A stretch of DNA of 64,000 nt from assembly GCA_945865405.1 (NCBI GenBank), contig CAMBDS010000001.1, positions 287,147 to 351,146 of the forward strand. The letters are read 5' to 3'. The notes beneath the pieces are model-generated. The model was not told the origin of the DNA. It did not search any database and saw only the letters and a program-made list of their open reading frames with translations. The position numbers and the translations under genes are program-made. Each line of letters starts with the position of its first letter. Positions within the stretch are counted from its first letter, which is position 1. Positions 14,966 through 23,426 of this stretch are shown piece by piece. The DNA comes from Caldithrix abyssi DSM 13497 (lineage in GTDB: Bacteria; Electryoneota; AABM5-125-24; Hatepunaeales; Hatepunaeaceae).

Positions 14966-16272
14966 GTATCGTCCGATCGTTTGTTAAGCTTGCTCTGGTC
15001 GTTTTCCTTATTGGGATCATTACTATAAGCTCCAATGCAGCATCAAATGAAAACAAAGTGTCTATCCGGAGCTCAAGAAATGTTGAGTACCAAACGCCTG
15101 ATGTTTGTCAGGCGTTTGTTCTCTCTCAAATACAAAATTATCAAAAAAAATCCGATCACATTTCTATACATCGTTGTCCGTTCAAGCGATCGTGTTCAAA
15201 TTATGCTGAATTTGCGATCAGGTATTATGGTTTAGTACCCGGGTTGGTTGTTTTTTTGGACCGCTATCTTTATCGTGAAAATATTGCCGCTCGTCATCAC
15301 TATCCAAGAAGTGTATCTACAGACGGGAGGTTGCTATTAGATGATGAATGGTTTCTTCCTCCTCCGCAAAATGATATTGAAATAGCTGTTAATCAGGAAC
15401 ATATATCCAGAAATCAGTCAGGTTTCTTGATTAAGTCAAATACCATGACTGTGATTGGCGATTCGTCCACTGCTTGGGCCGATGCATTATATCTAAGTAG
15501 AGATTATGAGAACGCAGCGTTAGCTTACAGATATGCTGCTTTTGCAACACAAGACGTTAAAATAAAAAATCAAATAAATTACCAAATTACCCGTTGTTAT
15601 CTTGCTTCAGAAAATTACTCTAAAGCGATGATTTGGGGAACGCAATGTGTAGTCGATGCGAAAGATTCGATAAAGTTGTCACGTTCAATAACAATGCTTG
15701 GTATTATATATGAACTACAACATCTAAGTCCTTTGGCAGAAATACAATTTAGGAATTCAATCTCAATTGATGGCTTTGCTTTGGCAATGGCAGGAATGGG
15801 CTTAGTCTATGCTGAACAGAGAAATTGGATATTGTCTAAGCAATGGTTTGATAGCGCAGCGAAGGCCGAATTAAATGAATTCCAATCACTCAAATTTCAA
15901 AATCTATCTAACTATTTACAAAAATCAGAAGAAATCCCGAAAATTTCAGAAGCGACATGTGCAACTCTGTCAGCCTTATTACCAGGGGCCGGACAGATCT
16001 ATTCGGGACATAGTATTGATGGAATCCAAGCATTTTTGGCTGTGGCTACATTTTCGTTGGCAACTTGGTCCGCATGGCGTTACGAACACCAAAATGATAG
16101 ACCATATTATGGTGCAGTCTCATTAGGCACAGTTACACTTACCTTGTATACTTCCAATGTTTGGGGCGGTTGGCGTACCGCAACTTTCCATAATGCTCAT
16201 CAAGAGGAACTTTTCATCAAGTCGATTCGAGAAGGAATACTAAACGCCGAACTCGCATTACCTCCTCTGTGA
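14962..16272 (+). CDS. YidD-domain/TPR membrane protein fusion
   Basis: The 436-residue protein has a signal or anchor segment (LALVVFLIGIITISSNA). A YidD-like domain follows at about 55-110, with the family's Cys and aromatic pattern (HRCPFKRSCSNYAEFAIRYY, then GLVPGLVVFLDRYLYRE). TPR-like helical repeats span about 165-335 (AWADALYLSRDYENAALAYR). A C-terminal membrane region (ALLPGAGQIYSGHSIDGIQA, then two hydrophobic stretches) resembles DUF5683. Stand-alone YidD is about 80 residues and assists YidC-dependent membrane insertion; here it is part of an exported fusion. The TTG start overlaps the lipoprotein gene. Confidence 0.75.
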   Translation: MSIVRSFVKLALVVFLIGIITISSNAASNENKVSIRSSRNVEYQTPDVCQAFVLSQIQNYQKKSDHISIHRCPFKRSCSNYAEFAIRYYGLVPGLVVFLDRYLYRENIAARHHYPRSVSTDGRLLLDDEWFLPPPQNDIEIAVNQEHISRNQSGFLIKSNTMTVIGDSSTAWADALYLSRDYENAALAYRYAAFATQDVKIKNQINYQITRCYLASENYSKAMIWGTQCVVDAKDSIKLSRSITMLGIIYELQHLSPLAEIQFRNSISIDGFALAMAGMGLVYAEQRNWILSKQWFDSAAKAELNEFQSLKFQNLSNYLQKSEEIPKISEATCATLSALLPGAGQIYSGHSIDGIQAFLAVATFSLATWSAWRYEHQNDRPYYGAVSLGTVTLTLYTSNVWGGWRTATFHNAHQEELFIKSIREGILNAELALPPL

Positions 16273-16373
16273 GTGCTACCCCCCACTTTCCTTTTTCCTC
16301 TTTCCGCTTTTCACTTGCTTTCCCTCGTTCTTTACCCTATCTTATTGTCACAACCTATTACTACGGCACCGCG

Positions 16374-19300
16374 ATGCAGCTTCTCGCCAGCCTCACACTC
16401 GTCCTCCTCCTCAGCCTTCCCGGCTTTGCCGAGAGGAGCCTCCGCGCCACGTCTCCGGGCGGCGCGGGCGACCCGTTCAACCCGTTTGCCCCTGAAACGC
16501 TCGCCGTAGATCCGGTCGGGATCGTTGTCGAGGGCGGTTTCGTCAGCCTTGACTGGACAGCCTCCCGACGCACCCTGAACCACCAGACCCTCACCGGCTA
16601 CCTGATCTACGCCGGGAATGACCCCCAAAGACTCCGCCTCATCGACTACTCAGTATCGAATTTCGCCAGCACCCGCGCCGGCACAGATAACTACTTCGCC
16701 GTCAAAGCTCTCTACGCCGGAGCCGAGCCCGACCGACGCAAATTACGCGACGCGAACCGGGACGATGGCGTTTTGCTCGACTTCGAGGACGACGAAGCCG
16801 ATCTACTTCCCTATGATGACGACGAGGACGTTCAAGGCAACCGCTGGGAGGTCTCGGACGATGAAGCCTTCCCCCCTTCCGAGCAGTCGTTGAAGCTGTT
16901 CGGCAACACCTGGAAGCGCCTTCCGTTCCGTCGGCAGGTGATCGAGGACGCCTCCGTCTGGCAGATCTCGGTGATGTCGGTCGATGGCGATACGTCCGCC
17001 GAGTTGCAAGCGTTCGGTATCGGGGACGGGTCGGAGAAGCTGATCTACTCATTCTATGGCCGCGAGACTGTCTGGGACGCCGAGTGGATGGTCGCCAATC
17101 AGGAAGCTCGCCGCCGCAACCGCTGGGAGACATTCCGCCTGCGCATCGGGTACGACTGGATGGTGCGCTACGGATACCTCCCGTCCATCGACGAACTCTA
17201 CTTCATCAACGACAACGACACCACCAACCCCGCCGCGACTATCTACTTCGATGAACTGATCGACTTGACCGGCTCGCTCGACCCCGAACCCTTCCCGAAA
17301 GCCCAATGGGCTGTCGATCCGACCGTCGAAGGCAATGGCGTCGCCATCCGTTTCCGTGCCAACGTCGAAAACCGTGACAGGCAAGGCGTTTCGCTCCTTT
17401 GGGACTTCGGTGACGGGATGACAGGCACAGGCTTCGAGCCACTCCACATTTTCCCTGACAACGCCACCTATCGCGTAGGTCTTGCCGCTACGGGAGTCGA
17501 AGGATTGACCGGCAGGACGAGCCTGTTGGTCGAGGCCGGCGAGGCTCGAATTGCGCAGTCGGTAGATCTGGCATTCTCCGGTGACGTGATGCTGGCTCGT
17601 CGCTACGAACAGAACGGCGGGATCATCCAGCGGCTTGGGCCTGAAGCAATTTTCTCGCGCATCCGTCACAGAACGACCGCCGCCGATATCTTCGTCATCA
17701 ACCTCGAATGCCCGTTGACCGATGAAGGCACCCCTCACCCGACTAAAGACATCTTCTTCCGCGGCAGACCGGCCAATGTCGCCGCGCTGACTTACGCCGG
17801 AGTCGATGTCGCCAACCTCGCTAACAACCACGTCAGCGACTACGGTGCGCGAGGATTGCAGGAAAGTTCTCAGGTTCTCGATGCGGCAGGAATCCTCTAC
17901 AGCGGCGCAGGGCAGAACGAATACGAGGCGATGCGACCCGCCTTCAAGACGGTCAATGGCATGCGCTTCGGGTTCATCGGCTTCTGCAACCGCACCGGGC
18001 GCGACTACAACGCAAGACCCTACCTTGACGCCGGGTTCGACAAGGACGGCTACCTTTGGTTGACCGCCGACAACATCCTTCAGACCATTCCGCAAACGAA
18101 TGAACTCTGTGACTACCTGATCGTCTCAATTCACGGTGGCACTGAGTACGCCGAGGAGCCAATGGCAGTCCGCCCCCGCGACCCCGACTATTCATCCGAA
18201 TGGCCGATCTTTCCACCTGCTGAACTTGACTCGGCAACGCGACAACTGGCGCACATGGCTATCGACCTCGGTGCAGACCTCATCATCCAGCACCATCCGC
18301 ACGTCCTGCAAGGCTTTGAGGTGTACAACGGCGTGCCGATTGCTTCGAGCCTCGGTAACTTCGCATTTGATCAGGACTTCTCCGAGACTTGGCCCTCGGC
18401 GCTGATCTGGGCGAAGTTCACGCGGGACGGGTTGCAGTCATTCGAGATTGAGCCTGTCTTCGTCGATAACTACTACCCGACTCCCGCCATCGGCAACCTT
18501 GGTGCGGCGATTCTCGACCGTCTCAGTGCTTACTCGACCCCGCTCAACGCCACCGTTTACGCTGACTATGGCCGGATGCGGGGCGTAGTCGCCCTTCACC
18601 CGGAGAAACTAAGCCGTCATGAGGAGGCTCTTGAAGCCGATGTCGATTTCCGTTACTTCCAGCAGGGTGACTTCTATCGCTCGGCTCCGATCAGGGTGCG
18701 TCCCGGTGCTTACGTTCGTGAAGTGACGAGGCTTTTGCCTGAGGCGAATGATGAGAGTGTGGAAGTGAGGCTGGGGAGGGAGATACTACTGGTGGGGAAT
18801 ATGGAGATGGAGGGTGCGCAGAGTTGGTTATACAATTCCGCCTTTGAGGCTCGCGATTCGCAATTCGTCGTCGAAGGCAGGTATTCCTCCAAGCTTTGGC
18901 GAAATCAAGGCCAACAGGACGGCGTCACTGATATGTTGCAACGCATCCCCACCCGTCAGGGCGACCCGTTGACGCTTGCCGGTTGGGTCAAGCTGATTAA
19001 CGGGCGGGATGCGGCTCTTTCGGCGAGGTACTACCGCTATCGCTACGACAACCAGCCACAGAACATCATCGGCGCGGACGAAACCGTCGAAGGCCGCCAC
19101 CAGGGGACGTTCGACTGGCGCTACGTCTGGCAGGACCTGACGGTGCCGCAGGGATGCGACTACCTCAATGTGCGCTGGCAGCTTTACGGAGCCCAGCAGG
19201 GTGGCGGCAACCAGATGTGGACGGACGAGGTGAAGCTTATCCGCTGGGAAGAGTGGCAAAGCCTTGCTGACGCGGTGCCGCTCGACTACCCGAACGACTA

Positions 19301-19379
19301 TTACTATATGCAGGTACAGACGCGCAGGCCTGTGGAAGAGGGGAGAGTGGAGTATAAGAGTGTGAGGTTGGGGGAGTGA
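16374..19379 (+). CDS. Secreted CapA-like (PGA_cap) metallophosphatase-fold protein with PKD domain
   Basis: From ATG 16374 the protein has 1001 residues with a signal peptide (QLLASLTLVLLLSLPGFAE). It has an FN3-like segment (about 35-110), an acidic linker (DFEDDEADLLPYDDDED) and a PKD-like domain (LLWDFGDGMTGTG, about 345-360). The CapA/calcineurin-fold domain covers about 400-700 and has all family signatures: FSGDVMLARR, NLECPLTDEG, LANNHVSDYG, ISIHGGTEY, HHPHVLQGFEVYNG and SLGNFAFDQ. A carbohydrate-binding-like C-terminal domain lies at about 800-960. CapA-family proteins act in poly-gamma-glutamate or other polymer handling. There is no CTD. Confidence 0.85.
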   Translation: MQLLASLTLVLLLSLPGFAERSLRATSPGGAGDPFNPFAPETLAVDPVGIVVEGGFVSLDWTASRRTLNHQTLTGYLIYAGNDPQRLRLIDYSVSNFASTRAGTDNYFAVKALYAGAEPDRRKLRDANRDDGVLLDFEDDEADLLPYDDDEDVQGNRWEVSDDEAFPPSEQSLKLFGNTWKRLPFRRQVIEDASVWQISVMSVDGDTSAELQAFGIGDGSEKLIYSFYGRETVWDAEWMVANQEARRRNRWETFRLRIGYDWMVRYGYLPSIDELYFINDNDTTNPAATIYFDELIDLTGSLDPEPFPKAQWAVDPTVEGNGVAIRFRANVENRDRQGVSLLWDFGDGMTGTGFEPLHIFPDNATYRVGLAATGVEGLTGRTSLLVEAGEARIAQSVDLAFSGDVMLARRYEQNGGIIQRLGPEAIFSRIRHRTTAADIFVINLECPLTDEGTPHPTKDIFFRGRPANVAALTYAGVDVANLANNHVSDYGARGLQESSQVLDAAGILYSGAGQNEYEAMRPAFKTVNGMRFGFIGFCNRTGRDYNARPYLDAGFDKDGYLWLTADNILQTIPQTNELCDYLIVSIHGGTEYAEEPMAVRPRDPDYSSEWPIFPPAELDSATRQLAHMAIDLGADLIIQHHPHVLQGFEVYNGVPIASSLGNFAFDQDFSETWPSALIWAKFTRDGLQSFEIEPVFVDNYYPTPAIGNLGAAILDRLSAYSTPLNATVYADYGRMRGVVALHPEKLSRHEEALEADVDFRYFQQGDFYRSAPIRVRPGAYVREVTRLLPEANDESVEVRLGREILLVGNMEMEGAQSWLYNSAFEARDSQFVVEGRYSSKLWRNQGQQDGVTDMLQRIPTRQGDPLTLAGWVKLINGRDAALSARYYRYRYDNQPQNIIGADETVEGRHQGTFDWRYVWQDLTVPQGCDYLNVRWQLYGAQQGGGNQMWTDEVKLIRWEEWQSLADAVPLDYPNDYYYMQVQTRRPVEEGRVEYKSVRLGE

Positions 19380-19382
19380 AAA

Positions 19383-19895
19383 GTGGATAACCTTACCATT
19401 CGGCGCTTCGACCCTGAAAGCGACTCCATCGAGGAACTGACGCTGCTGCTGAACCGGGCGTATAAGATCCTCGCTGATATGGGGCTGCGTTACTGGGCGA
19501 CATGGCAGGGTCCGGATGTGACGGCAGACCGGATCAAGGACAAGCACTGCTTTGTCGCGTTTCAGGACGGCAAGCTGGTCGGGACGATAACGTATGCGCC
19601 GCCGGACAAGAAGAAGGGCGGGTCGCCGTGGTACGACCGCGCGGAGGTTGCCGGGATCGGGCAGTTTGGCGTCGAGCCGGGCTTGCAGGGTAAGGGGATC
19701 GGGCTCGAGATCATGCAATTCATCGAGGATCACGCCAAGGCGGACGGCGCGGGGGAGCTTGCGCTTGATACGGCTGAATCGGCTAAGCACCTGACCCAAT
19801 GGTACGAGCGGCTGGGGTATCGGTTCATCGAGCATGTGCAATGGGATCAGGTGAACTATCGGAGCGTGGTGATGAGTAAAAAGCTGAGCGAGTAG
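19383..19895 (+). CDS. GNAT family N-acetyltransferase
   Basis: The 170-residue protein has a single GNAT fold. The acetyl-CoA pyrophosphate loop is visible as QFGVEPGLQGKGIGLEIMQF (about 99-118, Q/RxxGxG/A type). A catalytic-region strand (AGELALDTAESAKHLTQWYE) and the final GYRFIEHVQWD follow. It starts at GTG 19383, four bases after the upstream stop codon, so it is probably co-transcribed with the CapA-like gene. The substrate cannot be read from the sequence. Confidence 0.85.
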   Translation: MDNLTIRRFDPESDSIEELTLLLNRAYKILADMGLRYWATWQGPDVTADRIKDKHCFVAFQDGKLVGTITYAPPDKKKGGSPWYDRAEVAGIGQFGVEPGLQGKGIGLEIMQFIEDHAKADGAGELALDTAESAKHLTQWYERLGYRFIEHVQWDQVNYRSVVMSKKLSE

Positions 19896-19951
19896 CCGAA
19901 GGAGATGACGACACCACCAGAAAAGGACGGGGAGACCACGGATACATCAAA

Positions 19952-20017
19952 AATCGATCACTGAGTCACAGAAGTCTGGAAAGGCTTATTGGATTGTGGA
20001 TACAGGCGTGATCGATT
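19952..20017. repeat. 66-bp MITE-like element with 10-bp inverted ends, copy 1
   Basis: The ends are AATCGATCAC (19952-19961) and GTGATCGATT (20008-20017). The inner sequence (TGAGTCACAGAAGTCTGGAA) is conserved in copy 2 at 36025-36088. Confidence 0.7.
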
Positions 20018-20148
20018 TGTGATCGAAAAAAGTTTAAGGTTTAAAGTTTAAGGTTGAAGGGACGAAAGGAGTATGTCGGTAATATACGAAATATATTGGT
20101 AAAAGTCAAGAGAAATGTCTTGTATTGTAGAATTGGCAATGAAAAAGT

Positions 20149-20204
20149 GCCGCAGGGTGAGGACACCCAGCGGCAAGAGGAATCCCGGCTTCGGAGAAGC
20201 CGGG
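20149..20204. repeat. Hairpins GCCGC..GGGTG/CACCC..GCGGC and CCCGGCTTC/GAAGCCGGG
   Basis: The first hairpin (about 20149-20174) recurs at about 36244-36272 with altered arms. The second (20184-20204) directly abuts the CTD fragment that follows. The gene-free stretch 19896-20393 thus holds a MITE-like element, these hairpins and a gene fragment. Confidence 0.7.
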
Positions 20205-20214
20205 CTACGCTGGC

Positions 20215-20382
20215 TACGACCTTTCTGGCCGACTTGTTGCTGACCTTCTCGGTAGCACCGGCATCTCTGCTGGTACTCACAAGGTTGTCTGGGATGCGGG
20301 GGATTTGGGTGCGGGAGTGTATATCATAAAATTGTCTGCAGAGGGCAGAACACAGAGTCAAAAATCTGTAATAATTCGCTAA
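20215..20382 (+). pseudogene. Orphan C-terminal sorting domain fragment
   Basis: Read from 20215 the frame gives YDLSGRLVADLLGSTG, then AGTHKVVWDAGDLGAGVYII and a C-terminus ending IIR, followed by a stop codon at 20380-20382. This is the last 55 residues of a CTD, without a YPNPFN motif and without any upstream gene body. It is cut at its 5' side exactly at a CCCGGCTTC palindrome. It is probably the remnant of a lost surface-protein gene. Confidence 0.8.
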
Positions 20383-20393
20383 CAGGAATTCTG

Positions 20394-23390
20394 ATGTCGT
20401 TTCATCGCAACACAATCACCTTGGCGGCAACGCTTCTAATAGTTTCGACTCTAAATGCATACCCATATAGGTTACTCGGGCCTAATGGCGCAACATTTTG
20501 GTCGAACGCATCTATCGAATACACGGGTATTTTTCCCATCGACGACGGCCGTAGTGTCGCGTTGGTTTGGGGCGGCCAGCGTCCCGACGCCGATCACCGG
20601 GACGTCTATTTTCAGATTCTCGACGCCGAAGGCAATCAGACCTATAATGGCAATTATGCCATCTCCGATTCGACCATGGTCAACTCCGAAGACATTGCGG
20701 TTGTCACGGACCGTGAAGGAAATATCTTCGTCGCCTGGCTTGCCGCAATGCCGGGAGACGAAAGTCGTTTCTTCCTCTACGCGCAAAAAATCAGCCCAAA
20801 CGGGGAAATTCAATGGGGAGTACCGCCACGAGCTGTTACGGAATTCCCGCATAATGAAGATTGGGATTTCTGGTACGGCTCAAGCTGGAGCGTCTTCACC
20901 TATCCCGATGAAAACGGCGGAGTTATCTGCGTGACCAATCAAGGCATCGGAGCCTTCGACAGCAACGGCGAACCAAGAGAAGATTGGCAGGCTTGGGATG
21001 AAAGACCCCCGGAAGGCCTCCAATATAATAAACTCATACCGGACGATTTGGGAGGAATATGGATCGAGTGGTGGTATAATGATAGGGAAGGTCCTGAAAT
21101 CTATGCATTCAATCATCTTGGAAGAGACGGTAGCCGACTATGGGAAGAGCATCGTCTGCCCGAGGATCATTTCAGGCGGATCAACGGCATCTCGTCTTTT
21201 CCCCGAGGGATCGGGTGGCAGGGCGGGTGGATTAGCGTCATTAAAGTGGACGATCAGTGTCGGCTTTTTATATTCGACTCGCTTGCAGAAACGTCTGAAG
21301 ATAACATTTTCGAGTTGCCGTCTACGGTCACAAGCACCCCTCCATTCTTCACTAGCGACACGACAATAGGAATTCTTTACGAACTCGAAGAAGAATTTCC
21401 CTACTCCCTTATGTTCATCCGATTCAATTTGAATGACCGCGCCTTCATCGGCAGCACTGAGGGAAGAACCGTCGCAAGGTGGGATGAGCCGGAAGGTTAT
21501 CGTGAAGAGCTCTCAATAGGTGGGAGTTATTTTGGTAGAGGAAATGAAGGCGAGTACTATTTTGGGGTCAAATGTCATCTACAGCAGTCGTACGTTGACT
21601 GGACTGAGATCCATGTTCTCGATCATTTTGCCCGCCAGACAGATAGAGGTGCTCGTTTCGACGACCTCGTCATGAATTCAGGGAAATATTCGATGATTGA
21701 AAATCCAGGTCGCGGGTTTTGGCTTGGCGGAGGTTGGCCATATCGATACAAATCCTTTTACATAAATCACTACGATTATGATTGGAATCCCGTGTCTCCG
21801 ATTGGGTTTGCTCCAGAGATTTACAGAGGGGGGTCTAATTCTACATTCAACTGGTTTTCGAATAATGAAAGTGACAATTGCCTTTTTTTCTCTGAGCATA
21901 ATGGGTTGAGAATGATTAATGTGGACGCGTCTGGAAACCTCGAATTTCCTGCATACGGAAAATGGGTTTTGCCAGGCTATCTACTCAGTGAAATTTCCAC
22001 AAGTACGAACCAGGGTGTAGTGGCTGCCTGGCGCGAAAATACATTCATCGAGGGACCGCTCCACATCGCATTATTTGATGATGATGGCGAGGTGGCTTGG
22101 ACCCGTCTCGCCGTTGAAGACGATAATTGGATTGATGGTGCTCAAATGTTGATTACTGATCCATCGGGCGAATCCGTCGTGCTGTTACTCCTGCGCAAGC
22201 CGAACAATCAAATTGTTGAGCCTGTATTGATCTGGATCAATGCAGAGGACGGAACAGAAACCGCAAGATGGGAAGGGCTAAGTCTCGAATCCAATCGCAT
22301 CCGTGACAACGATATCAAGCGATTCTTAAAAATAGATGGCGATAGTATCCTCTTCGCCATACAGTATAGTTACGATCCAATCATAATAATGAAATTTGCT
22401 TCCGGCGGTGACCCGATATGGGAGCAGCCTTTGGTTCGCCCGCTTCCGGCGGGTAGTTACTTCGGCGATGTGTTCTTCAATCGATTTGGTGGCGCTGACA
22501 TTTGTGGAATCTTTCGCGAGTGGGACGAAGAGGTCATACCGTGGATTGTGAGGCTCAATGGAGAGGGTGAATTGATTGACTCCATTGGTGTCTATGAGCA
22601 TCCAGCACGCGGAAATGACCAGAGGGTGACTGCGGAGAAGTGGATAAAGAGTGCTTCTAATCTCTGGCTGGTTCCTGATGGTATGTATCTTGAGAACGGC
22701 CCTGACTCTGCCGGTATTCAAATGATTGACAGCGAGGGTCAACGAATAATGACCGATCAAGGATTTGTGATAAAGAATCCCGATGGATCAGTTCCATCGA
22801 ATTGGAACGCCGTAAGCGATTCAGTCGGTGGGATCTGGTTTTGGGCAAGGGACGGTTACGTAGGCGACCATTCCCGTGTATCACTTCTTCACTTCACTTC
22901 AGAGGGAACTCTTGACGAAAACTTTCCCGAATACGGAATTCCTTTGCGCGCCGATTCACTTGCAGTTTATTCCGATCAAATGGTCTCGCTACCGGGCGGT
23001 GACCTTGGTATGTTCATGGATAGATATGACCTTGTTCGCAGAACCGAAGCGACCAGCATTCAGCGATTTAGCCTGAGGGAACCTCCCAATTCTGAGAATT
23101 CAAATCCTCACGTTCCCACGGGATTTGCTCTCCATCCTCCTTATCCAAATCCCTTCAACGCCAATGTAATAATCTCCTTTTCCCTGCCGGTAGGACAGGT
23201 TTCCAAACCCGTCTCCCTCTGTGTCTACGACCTCTCCGGCCGCCTCGTACAAGCGCTCGAAAACGGCCCCTACGCGGTGGGAGAGCATAAGGTTGTATGG
23301 GACGCGGGGGAAATGCCAGCAGGAATCTATCTTGTGCGGCTCGAAGCAAATGGTGCGGCAATCACGCGCAAAACAATTCTTATCAGATAA
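20394..23390 (+). CDS. Large secreted surface protein with sorting CTD
   Basis: The 998-residue protein has a signal peptide (ITLAATLLIVSTLNAYPY). The body is all-beta, with repeated motifs of the type DxxGxIxWxxxxV and LDxxGNxxY (for example ILDAEGNQTYNGNYAI, DREGNIFVAWLAA, MIDSEGQRIMTDQGF). This suggests beta-propeller or WD-like blades over about 40-890. The last 85 residues are the CTD (PPYPNPFNANVIISF, CVYDLSGRLVQAL, GEHKVVWDAGEMPAGIYLVR). It starts 12 bp after the orphan CTD. Function unknown; it is probably cell-surface-attached. Confidence 0.75.
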   Translation: MSFHRNTITLAATLLIVSTLNAYPYRLLGPNGATFWSNASIEYTGIFPIDDGRSVALVWGGQRPDADHRDVYFQILDAEGNQTYNGNYAISDSTMVNSEDIAVVTDREGNIFVAWLAAMPGDESRFFLYAQKISPNGEIQWGVPPRAVTEFPHNEDWDFWYGSSWSVFTYPDENGGVICVTNQGIGAFDSNGEPREDWQAWDERPPEGLQYNKLIPDDLGGIWIEWWYNDREGPEIYAFNHLGRDGSRLWEEHRLPEDHFRRINGISSFPRGIGWQGGWISVIKVDDQCRLFIFDSLAETSEDNIFELPSTVTSTPPFFTSDTTIGILYELEEEFPYSLMFIRFNLNDRAFIGSTEGRTVARWDEPEGYREELSIGGSYFGRGNEGEYYFGVKCHLQQSYVDWTEIHVLDHFARQTDRGARFDDLVMNSGKYSMIENPGRGFWLGGGWPYRYKSFYINHYDYDWNPVSPIGFAPEIYRGGSNSTFNWFSNNESDNCLFFSEHNGLRMINVDASGNLEFPAYGKWVLPGYLLSEISTSTNQGVVAAWRENTFIEGPLHIALFDDDGEVAWTRLAVEDDNWIDGAQMLITDPSGESVVLLLLRKPNNQIVEPVLIWINAEDGTETARWEGLSLESNRIRDNDIKRFLKIDGDSILFAIQYSYDPIIIMKFASGGDPIWEQPLVRPLPAGSYFGDVFFNRFGGADICGIFREWDEEVIPWIVRLNGEGELIDSIGVYEHPARGNDQRVTAEKWIKSASNLWLVPDGMYLENGPDSAGIQMIDSEGQRIMTDQGFVIKNPDGSVPSNWNAVSDSVGGIWFWARDGYVGDHSRVSLLHFTSEGTLDENFPEYGIPLRADSLAVYSDQMVSLPGGDLGMFMDRYDLVRRTEATSIQRFSLREPPNSENSNPHVPTGFALHPPYPNPFNANVIISFSLPVGQVSKPVSLCVYDLSGRLVQALENGPYAVGEHKVVWDAGEMPAGIYLVRLEANGAAITRKTILIR

Positions 23391-23426
23391 TTCCGTAACA
23401 CATTGAATACCAAACTGGATTGAGAC

